Source of the DNA: Acanthococcus lagerstroemiae
Lineage: Eukaryota > Arthropoda > Insecta > Hemiptera > Eriococcidae
Assembly: GCA_031841125.1 (NCBI GenBank)
Contig: CM063108.1
Location: 72,760,344 to 72,824,343 of the forward strand
Direction of reading: 5' to 3'
DNA: 64,000 bases
Positions 23,114 through 32,013 of this stretch are shown piece by piece. Under the pieces are notes generated by a model. That model was given only the letters and a program-made list of their open reading frames with translations. It ran no database searches and was not told the DNA's origin. Each line of letters opens with the position of its first letter. Within the stretch, counting starts at the first letter, position 1. Both the position numbers and the translations under genes were made by a program.

Positions 23114-23779
23114 CATATGTATGGTACTCAGTTGTGTTTTAGGCGAATAACTTTCGACCAGATGTAAATGTATTTGCCTACTCATACTGTTGAAGGAGTT
23201 GAGATTAGTCGATGAAAAAAATCATTTATAGTACAACTTTCCGATAATGAATAAAAAAAGCAGTTACGATAGACGTTTTACAATGAAACACATTATGCGC
23301 GACAATTTTCACATTTTTACAATTCTCCATAAAGAGGGTTCTTTTGATCCGTGCATATTTCTTTGGAAAATAATGCAAACCCTTCGAAAATACCCTTATC
23401 CTTATACGCTTTAATCCCTTATAGTTCCTTAGTAGTTGCACATTTTTAATCAATAAAAAACGGTTGGAGTTGATATTCTTGTAATATCCCTTCTCCACAA
23501 TGGTAGAAAAAGATTTTACGAACATATTATTGAACTACGCGACGTTGATGATTAATTCTTTAGGTGTTGCTAAAATTTCTTACATTATTAATAGAAAGTT
23601 ACACCGTGCTGCCAAGAGTAAGCAAATATAACTACATGTAGTCGGATAAGTTGCTTTATTATCCAGTTGAAGGAACATCGTTATTTTCAAGATACCTACA
23701 TACCTTATTGTGGATTATATTGCCCTACATCCTGCTTTTTTGTTAATCTTCTCGAAAGGACCAGTCAGCTACTTACTTT
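23114..23779. other. Non-coding DNA (copy 2)
   Basis: Counterpart of 5883-6548. One G-to-C substitution lies near 23298, and no gene is seen. Confidence 0.4.
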
Positions 23780-24025
23780 CAGGGCCTATTCTAAGGATTT
23801 TTTGCAGGTACGCAAAGTACTGTAAAAATCTCAAAATTCATGTGTACCCCCCCCCCTCCTCACCAAAAAAATTATGGTATGAACTGAAAATTGAAGCAGC
23901 AGAAGTCAAAATCCTGTGATCACTGATCTTGTTTTTTGGAACTACGCAAATTCTGTTTTGCAGTTGCGCAACGAACTTTTGGAACTGCGCAAAGTGTGCG
24001 CAGCTGCGCCTTAGAATAGGCCCTG
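23780..24025. mobile_element. hAT-type MITE, copy 2
   Basis: Counterpart of 6549-6795, with the same 17-bp TIRs and the same CTTACTTT 8-bp flanks. The internal C-run is one base shorter. Confidence 0.9.
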
Positions 24026-25527
24026 CTTACTTTTCTTGTGCCGAGTATGACCTACTTGACTACGGGATTATTCATTTTTTCGATTCAAGCTCGATCTTCT
24101 AAGCTTGTTTCGGTTACACTTTTCGTGGTTACTCGAGTGTATAGGCTTTTCTATCTGTGATGGTTACACCTTACCTTGACGCATTTTTCCTCTTCATTCT
24201 GCAACTGTAGTCCCATGAACTGCGTAAACTTCAATTTCGATGATTTCCTGTTATGGTTACCATGAGCAATTACGCTCATTTTAAATAATTTTTAATTTAC
24301 CCACATACTGTTACGAATGACAACTTTTTTGTTCTAGATATTTTCATCAGAGAGAATGGTTTAAAAAAATTGGTTCTGCGGAATTTCCGTCGGATGAAAC
24401 GCTAAACTTCTCTACACTCGTTTCAAAATTAGGCTGCATCAATGATCAACACGACACATTCTACTTGTCAATCAGGTATATCAGGTTAGTCCGCTGGATA
24501 TTTGTACCTCTGCGTGCGTGTTATATTCTGGCATTTGTATTCCGAGAACTTCTACCGGTAGCCTAGCGCTACAAATACTCGTATTTGTGAAACTGATTAG
24601 CTACTGCCGAGGGCTGAATTTTTCCACCATTTTTATACATAATAATGAGGACCTATATTGTGAAGTTTCTCAAAATCTAATTTGATTTCTGCGACTAAGA
24701 GGCTGCGAAAGTACATATGTATGTTCTCAAGAGGATGCAGTCCCAAAACTCTGGTCATGGCTCCACGTGATACATTCACGCTATTATATTTTTTTGTCGA
24801 GTTTTCTGTGGTTCCTGTGCAATATACAGCCCGTATTTTTGGCTTTTACTTATTAACTTTTTGGTTGGTTTCTTCATATTTGTTTCATTGAAGACGAGGG
24901 CGAGCAGAATCGTAAAAAAAAAATCGAATCTTCGAATCACAGATACAGATGATGTTTCCACAGAAAATTATCCTGGAAATACTTTTGATGCCTGGTGCTT
25001 GATTTCTTGTCCGGAATATTGAGAACTGGAATGCAAGAAGAGCATATTGGTGGATAAAACCCTTTTTGATGATTTTGATAAAATAAATTTTGCGAAGCCT
25101 TTCCTCTATATCCCATTGTCCAAATCACATGCCTGTATCTGTAAGGTTTCTGACGATATCTCCACAGCACGTAGTCTTATTGTGACAACGTATTCTGATT
25201 TTTCGTGATGAAGTCGATCTATCGGTAAAAGCTCGGATAATAGTTTGAACTGATATGTAATTATTTTGTTTCTCTGATGAGTTTCAAAATAAAATAGGAA
25301 ATGTTAAACCTGATCGAAAACCGCAACGCAATGAAAGCAGAATATCAAGTTGATAGTGGTTTACCGAGGAAAAGCCCATATTCGTCCTTTAAATATCCTA
25401 TTAAATGGATAAGAATGTTATTATGCATGTGTAAATAAATGACTGAGAATATATTCAAATGCGTAAAAATTTCAAATACCTAATGAATTTGAGTTCTAAA
25501 TTTTGAACTCTCAAAAAAGGAAGTATA
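24026..25527. other. Non-coding DNA (copy 2)
   Basis: Counterpart of 6796-8297. No supported gene. Confidence 0.45.
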
Positions 25528-25786
25528 TCGAGTGTCTCATGCACACTTGACCTAAGGGACATTTTGAAGAAAATGAGTTTAATACATATTCTTATAGATC
25601 TCGATGCCCTCCATCAGGCTACACCAGCTACATGCGCAAACGACGAATTACTTCCTTTTTAAGCCCGCTAGATGGCGTAAACCATTTGAGCCACGTATAT
25701 AACACAACGTTATTTATATTTTACAAATCACTCTCCTGAAAAAAAGCGTTTTTGTCACTTAGGTCAAGTATGCATGAGACACTCGA
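25528..25786. mobile_element. Tc1/mariner-type MITE, copy 2
   Basis: Counterpart of 8298-8556, with ~30-bp TIRs and flanking TA dinucleotides. Confidence 0.8.
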
Positions 25787-26071
25787 TATTTATGTTTTAT
25801 TTTTTCACACATCTGCTGTTCGTTTCCTACAAAACTAAACTGGTTGATCAATGAATAATTTTGCCCATAGAAGTTGAAATTATTACATCCAGTTGTTTCC
25901 ACCCGATGTTTTATTTCACAGCGCACTGAAAAATAACTTCAACCTCGTTTTCTGAACATATTTTTTTTATGTATGCTCTTCTTGCATTTCTGTACTCGAT
26001 TAACCATTCTCTTCCTAAATGACTGAGAATAAAATTTAATTTTAGAAAAAATGTTTTTTAGAATAATCGTT

Positions 26072-26077
26072 ATCCTG
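26072..26077. other. Polinton target-site duplication, left
   Basis: ATCCTG immediately before the left terminus. It is identical to 39497-39502. Confidence 0.85.
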
Positions 26078-26309
26078 AGTAGATACCTTATGTATGTTCT
26101 AGCGCAGTAATGATTTCTCTTACTTTTTCCCCCCATTTTTCAGTTCTCAAGAAAAAATAAAAATTCTCTTAATTTCCGTATTGAATATTTAACTATTTTT
26201 AAGGATAATTTTAATCATTTCATCCTATTTTCTCATCTCCTCTAGTTTGAAAATTTTATAAATGTTGTATCCAAATTATATCAATTTCCTATCTTTCAAC
26301 TCTTTCTCT
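26078..26309 (+). repeat. Polinton left TIR
   Basis: 232 bp. By eye it is a perfect reverse complement of 39265-39496; similarity ends inward at 'caactctttctct'. Confidence 0.93.
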
Positions 26310-26423
26310 CATAGAAATCATCAATCTGTGATAGGTAATAATACTCTTGGCATAGTTGAAGATTTCTTTCACTTCTTTCCCCATTTTTCACCTCTGAAGA
26401 AAAAAAATGATACATTACATTTA

Positions 26424-26639
26424 TTCTAGCCCACTTGAAGATTTCTTTTACTTTCTCCCCCATTTTTCTGTTCCCAAGAAAAAACAAAATTTCCCTAAAA
26501 TTTCATATTGAAGATTTAACTGTTTTTAAGCTAATATTAATTTATTTTCACAATTGTGTTCCATCTCCTCTTATTCGAAAATTTTATAAATTTTGTATCC
26601 AAGTTCCATCAATTTCCTATTTTTCAACCCTTTCTCTTA
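26424..26639 (+). repeat. Diverged direct copy of the left TIR
   Basis: A second, substituted copy of the TIR in the same orientation, 114 bp inward. A shorter fragment of the same motif ('gaagatttctttcacttc') lies at about 26358-26406. The right end has no such copy. Confidence 0.78.
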
Positions 26640-26748
26640 TAAAATTTTCTTACCTTTGGTATAAAACAAAAATAATCAACTTACTCGTCAAATAAGCATT
26701 GAGTTCCTCTCCATATAATTTATGATTTGATTTAGAACGATCAAATTT

Positions 26749-26931
26749 TTAATTTAATAGATCACGAATACAAGACTTTAAATGTTTATTACAAATTTTA
26801 ATATCACCAATCATTATACTATTTCTCAAAGAATTCAATTCTTCCTTACTCTGAGAAGCTTTATTAACTGTCTTCATCAAAGCGTTTAATTCACTTAATA
26901 ACAGAAGATTTATGTTATTCCCGTCAGCCAT
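26749..26931 (-). CDS. Small Polinton left-end protein, 60 aa
   Basis: A Leu/Asn/Lys-rich 60-residue protein. It aligns with the first ~55 residues of the 228-aa protein at 38074-38760: both open with NNI, then have a Leu/Ser-rich stretch, ELN(A/S)L, an ASQS block and an 'xKHxNK/KHLKS'-like end. Both ATGs are preceded by similar sequence (ttt-aac-ATG with an upstream aaatttt/aaattgg run). The two genes point inward from opposite ends. This one looks truncated, because the HTH-containing remainder of the partner is missing. It has no catalytic motif and its function is unknown. It is identical in copy 1. Confidence 0.55.
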   Translation of the reverse strand: MADGNNINLLLLSELNALMKTVNKASQSKEELNSLRNSIMIGDIKICNKHLKSCIRDLLN

Positions 26932-27434
26932 GTTAAACCAATTTTAAGTGCGTATTGGAAAGAGAAAGACACGTAGTCACTTCGACGTGGTCAACCAGTT
27001 CAGGGTGAACAAATTCAACGCGAAAATTTTTTTTAATTTCATGATCAGTGTGAACAGATTCAACGTAAAATTTTTAATATTTACGGATTGTTATTGATAA
27101 TCTTCACGATTCATATTTGATATATCTCTGTGTACGATAGTTTTACGATGGAACTGATCAAATTTTATGTTAATTGATTTTTTTTTTCAAAACTTGTCGA
27201 GTCGTTCACATCAATAAACTGGCACAACTATGGAGCGAAAAATGAATTATTTTTATTTGAAATTACAGACTAATATCAAAATTCTACAATTACTACATCA
27301 ATACGTAGACAAATTCAAATAAAGGAAATCTTACATTCTAATATTGTCTTGACCTCTTAAATGGGTAGATAAAAATTTGTTTAAAAAAATTCTAAAATAA
27401 AAAAAACAAAATTTTGACTATAAATCGCAGAAAT
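26932..27434. other. Non-coding Polinton DNA
   Basis: It lies between the 60-aa gene and the last exon of the spliced gene. It includes two 'gtgaaca.attcaacg' direct repeats (about 27005 and 27049) that may be upstream regulatory sequence for the 60-aa gene. Confidence 0.4.
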
Positions 27435-29431
27435 CTATGGAGTGGTTCCTGTTACGATAGGCGGTAAATCCAGGGGTTGTAAAATGATCTGTATACAAAG
27501 GACAGCCGGATCATCTTCGTCAATTTCTACAGCTTTTAGCATTTCCTTTATTGCTCTGTCATCATCAAACTTGGGTAATGGTGGACTAAATTGTGCCATC
27601 TTGTGGCACGTTTTATCGCTCATTTGATTATATAACCAGCGTGCGAATTTCATAAAAACCGCTGGTGTTATATTTCTATCATCCAAACGATTCCGGATCA
27701 TTACAATAAACACGTCTTGCGTAAACCTTACATTCTGGGAAACTAGCATTTCGTTAAGCGCATCGCAGTACGAAGAATCGGGCTTTCCATAAACGGTTTC
27801 GCTGGTTTTACTGTTTATTCTCAATGGATAGTTTTTGTCCACGAAATTTTCAAGTTTCGATCGTACACTGATGATACGTAATACTTTTTCATAACATTCC
27901 TGAAAGTTTCAAATATTACCTCTTAAGTATGTCTATTTTGTATTCAAGAAATGTTAAAATAGATTGTATGAAAACATGATTAACAAATTTGTAAACTATA
28001 TGTATCATTGGAAACCAAATTTGGAATTTATTTTTATAGAACGAGTAATTCACGTCCTGAATGCAAAATTACATTCATAAACTCATCATAAACCAGAAGT
28101 TAGAAGTACAGTGAATCATCTATCCCAATTTAATGTTCTACAATGAACATTTTCCCTAGATTTTAAGAAATTTAATTTACTTGCATTCATAGATTTCGGA
28201 AAATGAATACAATGAATTTTGTACATCAGATTGCTCACTCTCACAATTCTGATGTCGTTCAAATACTGATCATATCGATACTGTTCATTCATAGATTATT
28301 TCATGAAAAATGAGAAAAAAATCGACATACGCAGAATTTTTACCTCCCAATATGTTGTAGAGGTCTTGAAAACATTATCTCGAAAGATATATTTTTTATA
28401 CAAAGGCTATTAATAATCTGAAAATGGCTTTCATATTTAGCTCATGATGACTCAAAAATAACTCGTACGTGAAAAAACTTATCAGCTACGAATTTTTACA
28501 GATAAATCAATCGACACATGATCTCAAGAAAAATTTGAATGAACCCGAAGAATACTTATCACACAATATTTCGTCGACAAATGGGAAAAATAAACGATAC
28601 GATTCGATAAATAAATTTGTGACAAAAGGAATCTAAAATGGCTTTCATATTCGGCATAAATTATGATTCAGAAATAGCTCGTACGAGAAAAGAAAACCGA
28701 AAACCTCATTTTAAGCTACAAATTTTCACGAACATTGTGACGGGTAAGTCAATCGACATATGATCTCAAGAAAAATTATGATTCGGAAATGTGCACACTG
28801 ATAACAAACGTCTAATTTATCGATCGCAAAGATGACCTCTACCTTGAAAATTAGGTTGCGAACTCGCACCGGCCAAAGTATGTCTTCAAGTCTTCGTTCT
28901 AATTGAACCTATCGATCGATACGATATTATTCAAGAGTTTGAAATCGAGCAGTAGCACTCAAATGGCTTGAAAAAAATAATTTACCTTATCTCTCTCCGA
29001 TGCCTCCAACTTGCTTTTCTCCTCTTCCAGTAGGAGCCGTCGTCGAACATTGGATCGAATCTCGGATTTGGCAATCTCACGAAGGACGAGAATATCTTGG
29101 ATTTTTTCTATGAGTTGTTCCTTTTCTTTCACTTCCTTTACAAATAACCAGAAGTATTTTTAAACGTAAAATAGGAATATGTGTTACAAAAAGATATGCA
29201 TGTAGAAAAATGTTGATGTGACTCACTTCATCAATAATTTTTTGGCGTTTTTCCTCCGGTGAATCTTTGGTGTTAGGTTGATTGTCTAAACAAATAGAAA
29301 TGAAATCTCGTGAATACAGATAACGTTTTAATACAGCCATTATTTCGATGTTCAAAACTGAAGACAGCTCGCCTAAATTATACTAACGTAATATAGAAAG
29401 ACTAGAACTTACTGTCGTTACCATAAGGCAT
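27435..29431 (-). CDS. Four-exon spliced gene carried by the Polinton, 230 aa, unknown function
   Basis: Exons on the minus strand are 29413-29431 (ATG), 29227-29285, 28986-29135 and 27435-27899 (stop at 27435). Donors are GTAAGT, GTGAGT and GTAAAT. Acceptors are tttag, taaag and tttcag. The phases (1, 0, 0) keep a single 693-nt frame. Exon 3 is a charged heptad-like helix (about residues 27-76) rich in Glu, Lys and Arg, which predicts a coiled coil. The long last exon is a soluble domain with Trp/Tyr and acidic patches. An upstream extension of exon 1 to an AG at 29518 would add 28 in-frame codons, so the start is uncertain. Codon use is richer in GC than in the polymerase genes and resembles a captured host gene. 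No family recognised. Confidence 0.62.
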
Positions 29432-29736
29432 GTTCCAAATCGAGTCTCCAGTACAGAGTACAAACGTTCCGTCGTGTACTTCAGTCGTGCACAAGATCGA
29501 ACCAGAGTCGACGAGTACTTCCGCAGGAAACAAAATAATAAAAGTTTTCGAGAAACGTAGATTTAATTAAGAAACGTGATTTCTGTATTGAAATAATTCC
29601 AACAATAAGAAACGAGAATTTCTCAACAAGCTGAACAAAGCTTCGAGAAATCTAAACTAAGAAACGACCAACCAGAACAAAAACATCTACATCGCGCAAT
29701 ATACCCAGACACAAGGTCGAATATTCCGAATAAGTA

Positions 29737-29744
29737 TGACGTCA
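29737..29744. promoter_or_regulatory. CRE-like palindrome TGACGTCA upstream of spliced gene
   Basis: A perfect 8-bp CRE/ATF-type palindrome about 300 bp upstream of the ATG at 29431 and just outside the duplicated unit. Copy 1 of the gene therefore lacks it. A promoter role is inferred from position only. Confidence 0.35.
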
Positions 29745-29908
29745 ACTCGAAAGCGAAAACATTTTCAGTTTCTCCGCATGGAGCGCTCTAATGTTGTCAA
29801 TTTTATGATTATTCCAAGTTTCACGAGAAGCGCTAAAAGTATCAATTTTGCTTTCTTAATTCTTTAACAAATTTTGTTGTGAGTATTGTACATTACCAAT
29901 TTTTAAAG

Positions 29909-30304
29909 CTATGAAAAAAACTTCTCATATTTTTTATTAAATTCAGTGAAATTTTTTATACTACCAGTACTTTTTCTATTTTGATGACTGTGGTTTACAG
30001 ATTGGCTGGAAGATTGTTGTGTAGAACTAGTCTTATTTTTATTTTTAGTATCACTATTAGGTTGACTTGAATTTTGACAGGATTTATGAGTAACGTTATT
30101 TGTATCATTCTTAAATGTGTATTGACCAAGACAATTTCGGCTCATTTCATAACTTATTTTCCTATTATTGTAGGGTATTTTATGCTCTTTTAAATATTTT
30201 AAAATAGTCTTTTCAGTTATTTTATATTTCAAAGAAAAACTTCTCACGCTATTTTTCTTGAAGTTGTATTCTTTTAATATTTGAACCAGCTCGTTAGGAG
30301 TCAT
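29909..30304 (-). CDS. HTH-type DNA-binding protein with Ser/Asn/Gln-rich tail, 131 aa
   Basis: Residues 1-50 look like a helix-turn-helix unit: a short helix with LVQILKEYNF, then VRSFSLKYKITEKTILKYLKEHKIP, typical of sigma-like or transposase-like HTH domains. The middle (about 75-110) is low-complexity Ser, Gln, Asn, Thr and Lys, and the end is basic and aromatic. It diverges from the coiled-coil gene at 30545 across a pentamer-repeat tract, so the two may share a control region. A role as element-encoded regulator is inferred. Its AT-rich codon use matches the polymerase gene. Confidence 0.65.
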   Translation of the reverse strand: MTPNELVQILKEYNFKKNSVRSFSLKYKITEKTILKYLKEHKIPYNNRKISYEMSRNCLGQYTFKNDTNNVTHKSCQNSSQPNSDTKNKNKTSSTQQSSSQSVNHSHQNRKSTGSIKNFTEFNKKYEKFFS

Positions 30305-30329
30305 TTATTTATATAAAATTTTTATTTTT

Positions 30330-30512
30330 ACCATACCATACTTCCATACAATATTACCTTATTTCAATACCATATTACTGTACCTTACCATACCTTATTA
30401 CCTTACCTTACCTTACCTTACCATACCATACCATACCATACCATGATACCATACCATGATACCATACCATACCATACCATACCATACCATACCATACCTT
30501 ACCTCACCATAC
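30330..30512. repeat. CCATA/CCTTA pentamer array in divergent intergenic region
   Basis: About 180 bp made of ccata and cctta units with a few 'ccatgata' interruptions. It fills nearly the whole gap between the minus-strand HTH gene (ATG at 30304) and the plus-strand gene at 30545. It is a microsatellite, possibly with a role as promoter or origin region. Confidence 0.9.
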
Positions 30513-30544
30513 AATATAAAAAATATAAAATTTTATTCTAATAA

Positions 30545-31162
30545 ATGGAAAGCCAAATAAAAAGATACATGCCCTCAAAAGTCGAGCTAGAAGGTCTAGA
30601 TAGAATAATTTCAAAAAATAAAGAATTAGAAGAATTGATAAGAGATGAGGAAAGTAATTTAGAGAGAATAATTCAAGCTATTGATGGATTAAAAAATATA
30701 AATACCAATATGAAAATTATTATGAAACAGTTCTTTATAGCTCTACAACAAACAAGTATGACTTCAGATATTTATAAGTATGCCAATTTTAAGAATCAAG
30801 AATTGATAGAGAATCTACTTGAGAGAGAGGAAAAATATAAAAAAATTATAAAATCTCAAGCTGAAAAGCATAATGATAATTCTGGAATTGAAGAACTAAA
30901 TAATGTCTTCTCAACAATTATTGTAGATTCTAAAGATAAAAAAATATCAAAATATATGACGAAAACTTTGAAAGATATTAAATTTCATGATGATTTCAAG
31001 CCTATATTTTCAGAAATAGGAACTAAAGAATTAACTCGTGATGAATTGAAACAAATGAAATCTGATCCTAGAAAAGGACCTAGATTTAATAATATCAAGA
31101 AAATTACAACTGTAAATGTTCCTAGTCTAAGTAATGATGCTACTATCATACAACAAAATTGA
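30545..31162 (+). CDS. Coiled-coil protein, 205 aa
   Basis: Residues about 15-50 and 85-115 are charged heptad-like helices (ELEELIRDEESNLERIIQAI; ENLLEREEKYKKIIKSQAEK). A basic C-terminal part (DPRKGPRFNNIKK) is followed by a short tail. Codon use is strongly AT-biased, like the other central genes. It is first in a plus-strand series of five genes ending at 37346. No enzyme motif is present. A structural role or one as partner of the polymerase is possible, but nothing in the sequence shows it. Confidence 0.65.
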   Translation: MESQIKRYMPSKVELEGLDRIISKNKELEELIRDEESNLERIIQAIDGLKNINTNMKIIMKQFFIALQQTSMTSDIYKYANFKNQELIENLLEREEKYKKIIKSQAEKHNDNSGIEELNNVFSTIIVDSKDKKISKYMTKTLKDIKFHDDFKPIFSEIGTKELTRDELKQMKSDPRKGPRFNNIKKITTVNVPSLSNDATIIQQN

Positions 31163-31515
31163 ATACATAGGTATGGATCTACTCATGCTAGTAACATTAA
31201 TATTCTATTAAGATTTCATGTCGAATTTGAGAAGGTTTTATGTCTATTTTGTGAAGGTTTATTCATCAAATATAATTTGAACGTAATGCAGACATAATTT
31301 GAACCTAATTTGGATGTAAATTGAATGGAATGGAATTTTAATTCAGACATAATTTGAGTCTAATTTAGACGTATTTTAGGATGGTTTTAGGATGGTTTTA
31401 TGCCTATTTTAGGAAGGTTTTTTCCTTATTAAATTCTTATTAAAATTTATTTCTTTTAAATACCTAGTTGTATATAACCATCTTATACAAGTTGCTGTAT
31501 TAGTTAAAGGTTAAG
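31163..31515. other. Intergenic DNA with short mirrored repeats
   Basis: It has two versions each of 'cagacataatttga...taattt.ga.gta' (about 31290 and 31342) and of 'ggttttatg.ctatttt..gaaggttt' (about 31234 and 31394). Near the downstream gene lies ccttattaaattcttatta (31423-31441), a motif that recurs before the polymerase gene. Confidence 0.6.
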
Positions 31516-31968
31516 ATGGAACTTGTTGATACACTCGCGTCAACTAGTGATTATATTTTACGTGATACTTGTAAGTCAACTATGTCAGATTCAGAGAATA
31601 GTAAAGCTATTAACAAAATGTTAACAGAAAAAGGATCAACTTTTAAAGAATATAATGTTGATGAATTTTTACAAAAGTTAATGCTTACAATACATTTGCT
31701 TGAAAATGGAAAATATTGCACTAAATGTAAAAATAATAAAAATATAGAAGAATTTGCTAGAAATCAAAACTGGTGTAAAGAATGTAAGAACACATTATTT
31801 AAAGAATACTATAACAGAAATCAAGAAAAAATGAAAGAAAATTTGAAAAAAGATTATGAAAAAAGAAAAAACCTAATGATATGTACTTGTGGTAAAGTCA
31901 TAAATTCTGTATCTTACAAAGCACATTTAAAAACAAAATCTCATTATAATCTTCTCAATGAAAAATAA
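31516..31968 (+). CDS. Zinc-binding protein, 150 aa, possible HNH/endonuclease VII relative
   Basis: CTKCKNNKNIEEFARN is followed by WCKECKN, two CxxC pairs about 20 residues apart (near residues 72-93). This zinc-ribbon arrangement is seen in endonuclease VII-like HNH proteins. A basic helix follows, then ICTCGKVINSVSYKAHLKTKSHY, a C2H2-like finger (CxC, then H-x5-H). The catalytic DHDH-type motif of endonuclease VII is absent, so it may only bind nucleic acid. It ends 45 bp before the polymerase ATG. The start is the first ATG of the frame; an internal ATG at about 31582 is possible. Confidence 0.65.
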   Translation: MELVDTLASTSDYILRDTCKSTMSDSENSKAINKMLTEKGSTFKEYNVDEFLQKLMLTIHLLENGKYCTKCKNNKNIEEFARNQNWCKECKNTLFKEYYNRNQEKMKENLKKDYEKRKNLMICTCGKVINSVSYKAHLKTKSHYNLLNEK

Positions 31969-32013
31969 AAATATTCTTATTAAATTTTTTTCCTTATTAA
32001 ATACAATTTAAAA

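Larger units (their letters stand above)
12486..29717 (+). repeat. 17.2-kb tandem duplication, copy 2 (complete unit, 17,232 bp)
   Basis: This complete unit abuts copy 1 head to tail. Its right boundary (29717) lies inside the Polinton, where the sequence continues as 'cgaatattcc', whereas copy 1 continues at 12486 as 'tgatgtaaat'. The Polinton TIRs and target-site duplication span 29717/29718, so that join is original and 12485/12486 is the derived junction. Near-identity means either a very recent duplication or a false duplication in the assembly. Indels concentrated in homopolymers would also fit read error. Confidence 0.93.

Noticed and set aside
30330..30512. CRISPR array
   Set aside because: The units are continuous pentamers without spacers, so this is a microsatellite in eukaryotic DNA.
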